Source: Streptomyces sp. NBC_00878 | GTDB taxonomy: Bacteria; Actinomycetota; Actinomycetes; Streptomycetales; Streptomycetaceae | Direction of reading: 5' to 3' | Length of the DNA stretch: 64,000 nt | Assembly (NCBI RefSeq): GCF_026341515.1 | Contig: NZ_JAPEOK010000001.1 | Coordinates: forward strand, 248,001 to 312,000 | In this document: positions 35,926-44,615 of the stretch, in pieces | Layout of the letters: the number at the start of each line of letters is the position of its first letter | How positions within the stretch are numbered: position 1 is the first letter of the stretch | The notes under the pieces: generated by a model | The model's input: the letters and a program-made list of their open reading frames with translations, nothing else | Database searches by the model: none | What the model was told of the DNA's origin: nothing | Made by a program: the position numbers and the translations under genes

Positions 35926-36937
35926 CACCCTGACCATCCACCGGGCCGGTCTGGCGACCGTGCAGGATCTGGGCCGGTTCGGGCGTTCCCGCTACGGCCT
36001 GCCGGTGAACGGCGCGCTCGACCAGCACTCCGCCCGCGTCGCCAACGTGCTCTGCGGCAACGCCCAGGGGGCGCCGCTGGTCGAGATCACTGCTCTGGAC
36101 TTCAGCTGCACGCCGTCGACCGACGTACTCGTCGCGGTGACCGGTGCGGCGGCGGACGTGACCGTCGACGGCGTCGTACGACCGCAGTGGGAACCCCTCT
36201 CCGTACGGTCCGGCGAGACGATCCGCATCAGCGGTATCCGGCACGGCATCCGGGTCTACCTGGCCGTGCTCGGTTCGTTCAACACCCCGTACCTGCAAGG
36301 CAGTTGTGCGCCCGACACGATCCTCGGCTTCGGCCGCTCACTGAGTGACGGGGACGAGCTCGGCCTCCAGCGGCACTGCCCGCCCGTCGACCACCCCGAG
36401 TACCGCATCCCGCTGTTCCGGCTGCGCGCACCCGTGCCCCGCTTCCCCATGACCCGCCTCCCGTCGCCGTGGACCATCGACGTGACCGACGGCCCCGACC
36501 TCGCCGAGTTCGGTGACACGGCCGACCGGCTGTTCCGGTCGGAGTTCACCGTCAGCCCGCAGAGCAACCACATCGGGCTGCGGATGGCCGGTGACGTGCC
36601 CCGGCGCGTCGCGACCGGCGAGGTGCTCTCGCGCGGCGTCCCCGTCGGCGCCGTCGAGGTCCCCGCGGGCGACGAACTGCTCGTCCTGCACCGGGGCCGC
36701 GGCGTCACCGCCGGCTATCCGGTACTGGCCGTCGTGACCGCGACCGGCCTGTCCACCCTCGGCCAGGTCGGACCGGGCCAGTCCGTCCGCTTCCGCCGCC
36801 GGACCGTCGCGGAGGCCGTGGCCGCCCACCGCGCCCAGCGAAACGCCGTCCAGGCCCTCCAAAACCGCGTGGGCACCGTCTTCGACGCCCTGCGCATCCC
36901 CACCAGCCCCGCACGCACCGTCCCCGTCTCCCCGTAA
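35918..36937 (+). CDS. pxpC: 5-oxoprolinase subunit C (KipA/AHS2 family)
   Basis: The 339-residue AHS2 protein shows the standard opening IHRAGLATVQDLGRFGRSRYGLPVNGALDQHSARVAN. Later come SPQSNHIGLRMAG, LSRGVPVGAVEVPAGDEL and GYPVLAVVTATGLSTLGQVGPG. KipA-type subunits resemble biotin carboxyltransferase halves and partner with PxpB. It is translationally coupled to pxpB. The transporter gene starts 25 bp later. Confidence 0.9.
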   Translation: MADTLTIHRAGLATVQDLGRFGRSRYGLPVNGALDQHSARVANVLCGNAQGAPLVEITALDFSCTPSTDVLVAVTGAAADVTVDGVVRPQWEPLSVRSGETIRISGIRHGIRVYLAVLGSFNTPYLQGSCAPDTILGFGRSLSDGDELGLQRHCPPVDHPEYRIPLFRLRAPVPRFPMTRLPSPWTIDVTDGPDLAEFGDTADRLFRSEFTVSPQSNHIGLRMAGDVPRRVATGEVLSRGVPVGAVEVPAGDELLVLHRGRGVTAGYPVLAVVTATGLSTLGQVGPGQSVRFRRRTVAEAVAAHRAQRNAVQALQNRVGTVFDALRIPTSPARTVPVSP

Positions 36938-36961
36938 CCTGCCAACAGACAGGAGAACAAC

Positions 36962-38278
36962 ATGAGTACCGTGGCCGCTCAGCCGGTGCCCAACACCGTC
37001 GATTCGAGAACCGCGCGCAAAGTCACCCTCGCCGGGTGCGTCGGCATCTTCGCCGAGCTCTACGACAACGGAATCTTCGGCTTCATGGCGGGCACCCTGG
37101 CCGTCGTGTTCTTCCCGAACACGGACAACGCGACCGCCGTCCAGTTCGTCTTCCTCGGCTACGCCGTCTCGTTCTTCTTCCGGCCCCTCGGCGCGATCAT
37201 CTGCGGCCACCTCGGCGACCGCATCGGCCGACAGCGCATGCTGGTCTTCGTCATCATGCTGATCAGCGTGGCGACCGCGGCGATCGGCGTCCTGCCGACG
37301 TACGCGAGCATCGGCATCGCGGCTCCCGCCCTGCTCATCCTGTTGCGCGTCGCACAGGGCTTCTCGGTCGGCGGCGAGGCCTCCGGCGCGATGAGCTTCC
37401 TCGCCGAACACGCCCCCGAGGGCAAGCGCGGCCTGTACACGAGTTACGCCCAGATCGCCTCGTTCCTCTCCCTGCTCACCGGAACGCTGATCGCCGCCGC
37501 CATGACCAGCGGCCTCGGCCAGGACCGCATGGAGTCATGGGGCTGGCGCATCCCGTTCCTGCTCGCCGTCCCGCTCGGCATCACCGGCATCTACATCCGC
37601 AAGCGGATCAGCGACACCCCCAACTTCAACCGCCTCAAGGAGGCCGGCGGCCTGTCGAAGAACCCGCTCAAGGAAGCCTTCTCGTCTGCCGAACACCGCC
37701 GCGCGATGCTGCTCGCCCTGTTCATCCCGCTCATGAACGGCTCCGGCTACTACGTCCTGTTCAGCTACATGCCGACCTTCATGAACACCGAGCTCAACTT
37801 CAGCAAGGTGCAGGGCCTGCTCGTCACCGCGACCAGCCTGGTGGCCATCTCGATCGCCATCCCGTACATGGGCAGCCTCTCCGACCGCATCGGCCGCAAG
37901 AAGGTCCTCGCGGGCGCCGCCGTCGCCATGGCCATCGCCGGTATTCCCTGTTACCTGCTCATCGGCACCGGCAGCGTCCCGCTCGCCATCCTGGGCGCCT
38001 GCATCATGGCGGTCATCTTCGCCGGGCACACCGGCGTCATCCACATCCTGCTCGTCGAGCTGTTCCCCACCCGGGTGCGCTACTCCGCCTACGGGCTCGG
38101 CTACAACGTCTCCGCGGCCCTCTTCGGCGGCACCGCTCCCCTGCTGATGACGTACCTCATCAACAAGACCGGCAACGTCAACATGCCCGCCTTCTACGCG
38201 GTCATCACCGCACTCGGCACGCTCATCGCCGTGTCCCGGGTCAAGGACAGGGCACACCTGCCGCTGCGCGACGCGTAA
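36962..38278 (+). CDS. MFS transporter, metabolite:H+ symporter (MHS) type
   Basis: The 438-residue protein has twelve predicted membrane segments and MHS-subfamily hallmarks: ELYDNGIFGFMAGTLAVVFFP at the first helix, GHLGDRIGRQRML after helix 2, RVAQGFSVGGEASGAMSFLAEHAPEGKRG, and SDRIGRKKVL in the second half. MHS carriers import carboxylates and zwitterions such as citrate, 2-oxoglutarate, proline/betaine and shikimate. This placement predicts uptake of an amino-acid-like or carboxylated lactam feeding the enzymes around it. AGGAGA precedes the ATG. Confidence 0.9.
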   Translation: MSTVAAQPVPNTVDSRTARKVTLAGCVGIFAELYDNGIFGFMAGTLAVVFFPNTDNATAVQFVFLGYAVSFFFRPLGAIICGHLGDRIGRQRMLVFVIMLISVATAAIGVLPTYASIGIAAPALLILLRVAQGFSVGGEASGAMSFLAEHAPEGKRGLYTSYAQIASFLSLLTGTLIAAAMTSGLGQDRMESWGWRIPFLLAVPLGITGIYIRKRISDTPNFNRLKEAGGLSKNPLKEAFSSAEHRRAMLLALFIPLMNGSGYYVLFSYMPTFMNTELNFSKVQGLLVTATSLVAISIAIPYMGSLSDRIGRKKVLAGAAVAMAIAGIPCYLLIGTGSVPLAILGACIMAVIFAGHTGVIHILLVELFPTRVRYSAYGLGYNVSAALFGGTAPLLMTYLINKTGNVNMPAFYAVITALGTLIAVSRVKDRAHLPLRDA

Positions 38279-38353
38279 CCGGCCGCCGATCACCTGCACC
38301 CCCCACCTCTCTCCCACCCCCCACCTCTCCAGGATCTCTAGGAGCGCACCCAC

Positions 38354-39097
38354 ATGCCCTTTTCCGACTACAAGACCGCCCTGGTGACAGGAGCCTCGAC
38401 CGGAATCGGGGCGGTGGTCGTCGAGCGGCTGGCCAAGCAGGGACTCGAAGTCCACGCCGTCGCCCGTAACGCCGAGCGGCTCGACGACCTCGCGCGGCGT
38501 ACGGGCTGCACCCCGCACGCCGTCGACATCACCGACACCGCCGCCCTCACCGAGACCCTCCGGGGCCTCAAGGTCGACGTCCTGGTCAACAACGCCGGGG
38601 TCTCCCGCACCGGGAACATCCTCTCCGCCGACGAGTTCGCCGTGGACGAGCAGATCGCGGTCAACCTCCAGGCCGTACTGCACCTCGTACGCCTGATCAT
38701 GCCCGGGATGGTCGAGCGCGACCTCGGGCACATCGTCAACGTCAGCTCCATCGCCGGCGTCTACAACTTCGGCGGGAACACCGTCTACCACGCCACCAAG
38801 GCGGCCGTGCACACGCTCTCCCGGCAGCTGCGCGTCGACGGATACGGCCGCCGGATCCGGGTCACCGAGATCTGCCCCGGCCGGGTGGAGACGGAGATCT
38901 TCGGACGGCTCCTCGGCGACATGGAAGAGGCCCAGAAGCAGTTCTACGACGGCTACGAGTCGCTCAAGCCGGAGGACATCGCGGACGCCATCGAGTTCGC
39001 CGTCGACTCGCCGCGCCACGTGAACATCGGCCACATCGAGATCCTGCCGACGTTCCAGGTGCCAGGTGGCCTCAACTTCGAGAGGCGGACCGACTGA
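38354..39097 (+). CDS. short-chain dehydrogenase/reductase
   Basis: This 247-residue NAD(P)-dependent SDR has TGASTGIG at 12-19, NNAG at 79-82, and catalytic S132, Y145 and K149. It resembles YdfG-type serine/3-hydroxy-acid dehydrogenases (IPTxQ-like end at EILPTFQVPGG). These oxidise beta-hydroxy acids. In this operon it could oxidise or reduce a hydroxyl on the glutamate-like intermediate. The aminotransferase gene begins 1 bp after its stop. Confidence 0.9.
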   Translation: MPFSDYKTALVTGASTGIGAVVVERLAKQGLEVHAVARNAERLDDLARRTGCTPHAVDITDTAALTETLRGLKVDVLVNNAGVSRTGNILSADEFAVDEQIAVNLQAVLHLVRLIMPGMVERDLGHIVNVSSIAGVYNFGGNTVYHATKAAVHTLSRQLRVDGYGRRIRVTEICPGRVETEIFGRLLGDMEEAQKQFYDGYESLKPEDIADAIEFAVDSPRHVNIGHIEILPTFQVPGGLNFERRTD

Positions 39098-39098
39098 C

Positions 39099-40334
39099 AT
39101 GGCGACCTCCACGACTCCCACGACGACCGCCCGGCGCGTCCAGCGCATCAAGCCGTCGCCGAGCACCGCGGCCGCCCAGCGCGTGCGGGAACTGAAGGCA
39201 CAGGGACTCGCCATCCTGGACCTCACCGTGGGCGAGCCCGACTTCGACACCCCCGACCATGTGAAGGCCGCCGCGTTCGAGGCGATCCGGCGGGGCGACA
39301 CGAAGTACACCCCGGTCAACGGCACGCCCCAACTGCGGGCCGCCATCGCACAGAAGCTGGAGCAGCGGCACGGACTGCGCTACTCCTCGGACCGGATCGC
39401 CGTCGGCGGCGGAGCCAAGCAGGTCATCTTCCTCGCGCTGATGGCCACCCTCGACACCGGCGACGAGGTGATCATCCCCGCTCCGTACTGGGTGTCGTAT
39501 CCGGACATGGTCCTCGCCAACGACGGCACACCGGTCGTCGTGCCCTGCCCGGAGACGGACGCCTTCAAGCTGACTCCCCGGCAGCTGGAATCGGCGATCA
39601 CCGACCGGACGCGCTGGGTGATCCTCAACGCTCCCAGCAACCCCACGGGAGCCGCCTACACGGTCGACGAACTCCGCGCCCTGGCCGACGTGTTGCTCGC
39701 CCACCCGCACGTCCAGGTGCTGACCGACGAGATCTACGACGAGATCTGGTACGAGCCGGGCCAGGTCCCCAGCCTCGCCGCCGTCGAACCACGCCTGACC
39801 GACCGGGTGTTCCTCACCAACGGCGTCTCCAAGACGTACGCGATGACCGGCTGGCGGATCGGCTACGGCGCCGGCTCCGCCTCGCTGGTGGCGGCGGTCA
39901 ACACCCTCCAGTCGCAGATCTCGTCGTGCCCGTCGTCGATCAGCCAGGCCGCCGCGGTCGCCGCGCTCACCGGCGACCAGGCCTTCGTCCACGAGTGCGT
40001 CGCCGTCTACCGCAGCCGCCGCGACCTGACGGTGAAGCTGGTCAACGACATCCCGAGCCTGTCCTGCACCCCGCCCGACGGCGGCTTCTACGCCTTCGTC
40101 AACTGCGCGGACGTACTCGGGAAGTGGACGCCCTCGGGGGAAGTGATCCGCTCGGACGAGGACTTCGCCCGCTACCTCCTGGAGTCCCAGCAGGTGGCGG
40201 TCATCCATGGTGCCGCGTACGGGGCCCCGGGCTACTTCCGGATCTCCTTCGCGACCTCGACCGACGTCCTCACCGAGGCCTGCGAGCGCGTCGGCCGCGC
40301 CTGCGCGGACCTGTCCCCGGCCGACCCCTCCTAG
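39099..40334 (+). CDS. class I PLP aminotransferase (aspartate aminotransferase-like)
   Basis: This 411-residue fold-type I aminotransferase has NPTG at 181-184, the aldimine Lys245 (SKTYAMTGWRIGYG), and ITDEIYDEI-type PLP contacts (LTDEIYDEIWYE). The C-terminal substrate Arg lies in YFRISFATS. The sequence fits the aspartate/aromatic (I-gamma or AAT-like) group with a dicarboxylate preference. Next to oxoprolinase and an HMG-type aldolase, a 4-substituted glutamate is a natural substrate guess. ATG 39099 is tightly coupled to the SDR gene. Confidence 0.88.
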   Translation: MATSTTPTTTARRVQRIKPSPSTAAAQRVRELKAQGLAILDLTVGEPDFDTPDHVKAAAFEAIRRGDTKYTPVNGTPQLRAAIAQKLEQRHGLRYSSDRIAVGGGAKQVIFLALMATLDTGDEVIIPAPYWVSYPDMVLANDGTPVVVPCPETDAFKLTPRQLESAITDRTRWVILNAPSNPTGAAYTVDELRALADVLLAHPHVQVLTDEIYDEIWYEPGQVPSLAAVEPRLTDRVFLTNGVSKTYAMTGWRIGYGAGSASLVAAVNTLQSQISSCPSSISQAAAVAALTGDQAFVHECVAVYRSRRDLTVKLVNDIPSLSCTPPDGGFYAFVNCADVLGKWTPSGEVIRSDEDFARYLLESQQVAVIHGAAYGAPGYFRISFATSTDVLTEACERVGRACADLSPADPS

Positions 40335-40383
40335 AAGACCCGCCCGCACCCGCCCGCCCCTCCTGATGACTCGAAGGAGCGTC

Positions 40384-41058
40384 ATGATCCGCGTCAGCAC
40401 GAAGTTCGACCGGCCCGACCCGGCCCTGGTCGAGCAGCTGAGCAAGTACTCCGCCGCCACGATCCACGAGGCACAGGGCCGCCTGGGCGCCCTCGACTCG
40501 ACCATCAAGCCGGTCGACCACACCATGTCCCTGTGCGGTCCCGCGTTCACCGTGCGGTGCGCTCCGCGGGACAACATCATGCTCCAGGTCGCCATCGCGC
40601 ACGCCCAGCCCGGCGACGTCATCGTCGTCTCCGCCGGCGCGTACGCCGAGGCGGGCTCCTTCGGGGACGTACTGGCCAACGCCTGTGTGGCCAAGGGCCT
40701 GGGCGGCCTCGTCACCGACACCGGCGTCCGGGACACCCAGGAACTTCGCGAGCTCGGCTTCCCGGTCTTCTCCCACAGCGTCTGCATGAAGGGCACCGTC
40801 AAGGAGACCGTGGGACCGATGGCCGAACCGGTGCTGATCGGCGGCGAGATCATCCATCCGGGAGACGTGGTGCGCGCCGACGCCGACGGCGTGGTCGTGG
40901 TACGGCGCGACGACGTCGCGGAGGTCATCGGCAAGTCCCAGGAACGGGTCGAGGCCGAGGACGCCTACATCGCCGCATACCGCTCCGGGAAGAGCGTCAT
41001 CGAGGTCAGCCGACTCGCCGCCGTGCTCGAAGCGAAGGGCCTCGTCATCGACGAGTAG
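40384..41058 (+). CDS. RraA-family aldolase, 4-hydroxy-4-methyl-2-oxoglutarate/CHA aldolase type
   Basis: This 224-residue protein of the RraA/DlpA fold carries the aldolase signature GDVLA-x-GLGG-x-TDTGVRD. R116 and D117 stand in the D-x20-R-D metal and pyruvate-binding motif, which fits metal-dependent pyruvate aldolases (LigK/ProA) better than pure RNase E inhibitors. Such enzymes split 4-hydroxy-4-methyl-2-oxoglutarate into two pyruvates or the 4-carboxy homologue into pyruvate plus oxaloacetate. GAAGGAG precedes ATG 40384. It is last in the operon, followed by a strong hairpin. Confidence 0.85.
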   Translation: MIRVSTKFDRPDPALVEQLSKYSAATIHEAQGRLGALDSTIKPVDHTMSLCGPAFTVRCAPRDNIMLQVAIAHAQPGDVIVVSAGAYAEAGSFGDVLANACVAKGLGGLVTDTGVRDTQELRELGFPVFSHSVCMKGTVKETVGPMAEPVLIGGEIIHPGDVVRADADGVVVVRRDDVAEVIGKSQERVEAEDAYIAAYRSGKSVIEVSRLAAVLEAKGLVIDE

Positions 41059-41135
41059 GCGCTCGACGCGTAGGTCCACGTCCGCGTTCGAAGTCGTCGA
41101 GCCCGCGCGCCGTCGCGCCGTCGCGCCGTCGACCG

Positions 41136-41168
41136 GAGGTGCACATCGTTGACGGCGATGTGCACCTC
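41136..41168 (+). terminator. 13-bp perfect hairpin ending the oxoprolinase-aldolase operon
   Basis: GAGGTGCACATCG pairs exactly with CGATGTGCACCTC across a 7-nt loop, 78 bp after the aldolase stop. Just before it lie short CCGTCGCG tandem repeats (41110-41131). Confidence 0.8.
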
Positions 41169-41349
41169 GACGACTTCCGGGCCCGTCGTCCGTTCACACC
41201 ACCGTGCCTGGGCGCAATCCGTACGACTTGTCAGAGGAGTAGGCTGGGGTTACCGAGAGTATTTCGCGCACCGGCCTCCATGCTCGTGTCGTTTTCGGCG
41301 ATTGACTACGCCGAGCCGGTTCCGACCGGTCCGGAGCAGGGTTCGCATC

Positions 41350-41871
41350 ATGACTGCGACCGATTCGTTCGCGCCGACACTCGAAGACCGGCCCTCTCCT
41401 CCGGCACTGCGCATATCACTGGCTCCCAGCGGTTCCGCACCGGCTCTGCTGGACGGCGCCTGGTGGCCGCGCTCCCGCGACCTCGGGGCGGAACTTCCTT
41501 CACTGACCGCCGTACTCGATGCGCTGTGGGGGCGGATCACCAGAGTGACAGTGAATCCCGCACTCTGGCCGACCGTCCCGCGCAAGGTGCCCGTCGAAGG
41601 GCACGTCGTGAAGGTGGGGTCGTTCATGACCCAGCAGGACCCCCACCAGATGCTGCTCCTCTCCTACCGCGTGGGCCGCTGGGACCTGCTGGTGATCCCT
41701 CCGCAGACGAGTCCCGTCTCGGCCGCCTGGCTGATGGCCGCCGCGAGCGATCCACTGCGCACGTCGACCGCGAGCGAGCTGATGGCGGAGGCGGCGCGCC
41801 TGCGCACGGTGACGGAGACCGACCGTGCCGTGGAGGCGGTCTGGGACTCCGAAGGAGGCCATGAGGCGTGA
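41350..41871 (+). CDS. DUF5994 family protein
   Basis: This 173-residue actinobacterial protein shows the family signature LLDGAWWPRSRDLGAELPSL near residue 33, VDGH-like VEGHVVKVGSFM, and LLLLSYRVGRWDLLVIPP. DUF5994 proteins are small, soluble and often next to ANTAR, GAF or SigB-type genes, as here. No enzymatic role is known. ATG 41350 is preceded by GGAG. The 291 bp upstream holds the operon hairpin and an unassigned promoter. Confidence 0.78.
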   Translation: MTATDSFAPTLEDRPSPPALRISLAPSGSAPALLDGAWWPRSRDLGAELPSLTAVLDALWGRITRVTVNPALWPTVPRKVPVEGHVVKVGSFMTQQDPHQMLLLSYRVGRWDLLVIPPQTSPVSAAWLMAAASDPLRTSTASELMAEAARLRTVTETDRAVEAVWDSEGGHEA

Positions 41872-42155
41872 GTGCGGAAGGTACTCGGTCGCGCCGGAAC
41901 GAGCAGTCGCGGCGATCGCCGAGACCAAGGCAGGCGGGGCAGGCGGGCGGCTCCGGCCACGGAGCCGGGCCCGGACAACGGAAGTGAGTCACCGCGCTCC
42001 CCGCCTCGATGGCCATGGCCGTACCGGACGACACAACCCGCAGCCCAGGACCCCGGCCGCCGCACCAGAGCTGACAGGCCGGGGTCTTCCCGTGCCGTGT
42101 GTCTCCCGGACCGCTCGGGTCCGGGGACACCATCGACATGAGGAATGTGAGAACC

Positions 42156-42323
42156 ATGGGCGTTCTGATCACCGTGCAGGTGGCGTACTCCGCGGCCGGG
42201 CCGGCCCTGCTCGCCATGAGCCTGCGCAACGTCCAGCAGTACGCGAAGCGTGTGGCACTCCCCGAACTGGCCGTCCCTGCCCCGGCGGACTCCGACTCCG
42301 GCTCGTCACATGCCCTCAGCTGA
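42156..42323 (+). CDS. small hydrophobic protein
   Basis: This is a 55-residue reading frame from ATG 42156 (ATG 42138 possible). The first ~25 residues are hydrophobic (VLITVQVAYSAAGPALLAMSL), followed by a polar tail. GTGAGAA precedes the start. The end overlaps the next start by 14 bp, so coupled expression is plausible. No family was recognised. The 284-bp stretch before it (41872-42155) shows no other gene. Confidence 0.45.
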   Translation: MGVLITVQVAYSAAGPALLAMSLRNVQQYAKRVALPELAVPAPADSDSGSSHALS

Positions 42324-42993
42324 CCCCCGCCCGCTCCCGGGCAGTCGTCGGGTCGGTGCGAGCCTGCGTGGCGGCGCGTCGTCCACGACGGACGCGGTGC
42401 GCTTGCGTCGAGTAAATCGCCGGTCGGCGCAGGACCTGGGCGAGGAGCTGGCGGATCTGTACGTGGCCTCCCACGGGCCGTCACCTCGTGAGGCGTACCG
42501 CCGTCCCGGCCGCCAGGACTTCCTGAACCGTCTCACCGGCGACATCCGTCAGCCGGGGTTCGCCATGGCCGTCGCGGAGACGGACCACCTGGTGGGATGC
42601 GCCTTCGGCTTCCCGGTGCGCGGCGACGCCTTCTGGTGGCTCGGGTTCGACGGTGCCCTGCCGCGCGGTATCGAGCAACTCGCCGAGTCCGGCCGTGTCT
42701 TCGCGGTCACCGACATCCTGGTGCGCCCCCACCCGCGCGACCGGGACGTGGCCCGCCGGTTGCAGGAACGGCTGCTGACCGACCACCGGGCGTCACTCGG
42801 CGCCACCTTGGTGGACCAGGCCGATCACCCCGCCCTCGCCGCGCTCCACTCCTGGGGTTGGCAGGACGCGGGAGAGGTCTGGCGGTCCATCAGCGCCACG
42901 GCGCTCCGGGTGCTGGTCCTTCCCATCGGGGAACAAACCGGTGAGGGGCTGGAGGGCCTTGTCGACGACGCCCGGACGCGGTCGCCCGGGTGA
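42310..42993 (+). CDS. GNAT-like acetyltransferase, paralogue A
   Basis: The 227-residue protein has an acetyltransferase-like core: VAVAETDHLVGCAFGFPV (beta strands 2-3), VTDILVRPHPRDRDVARRLQERLL (acetyl-CoA loop region, with a weak R/Q-x-x-G/A-x motif) and ALHSWGWQDAGEVW (motif B). ATG 42310 has a poor ribosome site and lies inside the end of the small protein gene. A clear paralogue sits at 45865-46515, on the other side of the regulators. Its last base pairs overlap the next GTG start, indicating coupling to the GAF-ANTAR gene. Confidence 0.6.
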   Translation: MPSADPRPLPGSRRVGASLRGGASSTTDAVRLRRVNRRSAQDLGEELADLYVASHGPSPREAYRRPGRQDFLNRLTGDIRQPGFAMAVAETDHLVGCAFGFPVRGDAFWWLGFDGALPRGIEQLAESGRVFAVTDILVRPHPRDRDVARRLQERLLTDHRASLGATLVDQADHPALAALHSWGWQDAGEVWRSISATALRVLVLPIGEQTGEGLEGLVDDARTRSPG

Positions 42994-43769
42994 GGCCCGA
43001 CAGCCGGTCCGCCCGGATCCAGGTGCTGGTCGCCGAGCAGGCGGCCCGACGCGGCGCGCGAGTCGGCGTGGTGGACGTGTGTACCGCGGCCGTGGCCGCC
43101 CTGCCGGTCGGCGGAGCCGGACTGTCCGCGATGTCCCCGACCGCGGCAAGCCATCCGCTGTGCAGCACCGACGACATCAGCGAGCAACTGGAGGAGCTCC
43201 AGCTCACCCTGGGCGAAGGGCCCTGTGTGGACGCCTTCGTACGAGGTTCCGCCGTCCTGACGCCCGATCTGCTCATCGGTGAACTGCAGGAACACTGGGC
43301 CGTGTTCGCCGATGCGGCTCTGGAAGCCGGAGCGCGCGCTCTCTTCGCGCTCCCCCTGCAGATGGGGGCGATCAGCCCGGGAGTTCTGGACCTGTACGCC
43401 GACGTGCCGACCGTGCTCGACGCCGAGCAACTGGCCGACGCGCTGGCGTTCGCCGATCTCGCGACACTGCTTCTGCTCGACACGCAGATCGTCGAGGCGG
43501 ACGCCACGAGTGGCGGACCGGCGCCGGAGCCCGGCTTCGAGGACCTGCGCCCCTACAGGGCGGAGATCGACCAGGCCAGCGGCATCCTCACCGTCCAACT
43601 CGGCGTCGGCATCGACGAAGCGTTCATCCGGCTCCGCGCCCACGCCTATGTGCGGGGACTCCGGCTCGCCGACGTGGCCGCCGACGTGGTGGCCCACCGG
43701 CTCCGTTTCACCCCCGACGCGGAACCCGACGCGACTGACCAAACCGACGAGACCGACGAGAGCGCCTGA
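42990..43769 (+). CDS. GAF-ANTAR transcription antitermination regulator
   Basis: The 259-residue protein begins at GTG 42990, overlapping the preceding stop. An N-terminal GAF-like domain (LQLTLGEGPCVDAF, ARALFALPLQMG) is followed by a C-terminal ANTAR three-helix module (AEIDQASGILTVQLGVGIDEAFIRLRAHAY). ANTAR domains bind paired RNA hairpins and relieve termination. The very end is an acidic DxTDETDE repeat. It probably acts with the second GAF-ANTAR protein downstream. Confidence 0.85.
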   Translation: MRPDSRSARIQVLVAEQAARRGARVGVVDVCTAAVAALPVGGAGLSAMSPTAASHPLCSTDDISEQLEELQLTLGEGPCVDAFVRGSAVLTPDLLIGELQEHWAVFADAALEAGARALFALPLQMGAISPGVLDLYADVPTVLDAEQLADALAFADLATLLLLDTQIVEADATSGGPAPEPGFEDLRPYRAEIDQASGILTVQLGVGIDEAFIRLRAHAYVRGLRLADVAADVVAHRLRFTPDAEPDATDQTDETDESA

Positions 43770-43847
43770 CACACCGGTGCCAACCGACGAACGTGCCGCA
43801 CTTCCCGCCCCCTCCCGGCGGGACCAGCCTCAAACAAGGGTGTCACG

Positions 43848-44564
43848 ATGAATCAGCAGCTCCTGGCCAAGACCTTCGTCGAGCTCGCCGACAACCTGGT
43901 CGCCGACTTCGACCTCATCGACTTCCTGCGCCTGCTCACCGACCGCTGCGTCGGCATGCTCGGCGCAGGCGCCGCCGGGGTGCTGCTCGCCGACCGCGAC
44001 GGCAAACTCCGCGTCATGGCCGCCTCCGACGAACAGGTACGCCTGCTGGAGCTCTTCCAGCTCCAGAACGACGAGGGCCCCTGTCTGGAATGCTTCCGCA
44101 CCGGCACGCCGGTGATCGTCCCCGACCTGACCCGGGAGGTCGACCGCTGGCCACGCTTCGTCACGGCGGCCCACCGCAGCGGATTCGGCGCCGTCCAGGC
44201 CCTTCCGATGCGCCTGCGCGACGAGGTCGTCGGCGCCCTGAACCTCTTCCGCGCCACCCCTGGCCCCTTCGACCCCGCCGCCACCCTCATCGCCCAGGCC
44301 CTCGCCGATGTCGCCACCATCAGCCTCCTCCAACAACGCACCACCCACCGCAGCACCGTCCTCAACGAACAACTCCAGACGGCGTTGAACAGCCGGGTAC
44401 TGATCGAACAGGCCAAGGGCAAACTCGCCGAACGCCAGAACATCGACATGGAACAGGCCTTCACCGCGCTGCGCGGCTACGCCCGCTCCCACAACCGTCG
44501 CCTCGCCGATGTCGCGCGCGCCTTCATCAACGACTCCGAGTCCCTCGCCGGTCTCGGCGCCTGA
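43848..44564 (+). CDS. GAF-ANTAR transcription antitermination regulator
   Basis: The 238-residue protein has a complete GAF domain (FVELADNLVADFDLIDFLRLLTDRCV, LQNDEGPCLECF, VQALPMRLRDEVVGALNLF) and an ANTAR module (IEQAKGKLAERQNIDMEQAFTALRGYARSHNRRLADVA). It starts at ATG 43848, 78 bp after the first GAF-ANTAR gene. It converges on the sigma factor gene across 51 bp containing a short inverted repeat. Confidence 0.92.
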   Translation: MNQQLLAKTFVELADNLVADFDLIDFLRLLTDRCVGMLGAGAAGVLLADRDGKLRVMAASDEQVRLLELFQLQNDEGPCLECFRTGTPVIVPDLTREVDRWPRFVTAAHRSGFGAVQALPMRLRDEVVGALNLFRATPGPFDPAATLIAQALADVATISLLQQRTTHRSTVLNEQLQTALNSRVLIEQAKGKLAERQNIDMEQAFTALRGYARSHNRRLADVARAFINDSESLAGLGA

Positions 44565-44615
44565 CCACCGAGGCCCTCCCCCGGCCCCGGCGTCGCCCGT
44601 GCACGCGGAACGTCG

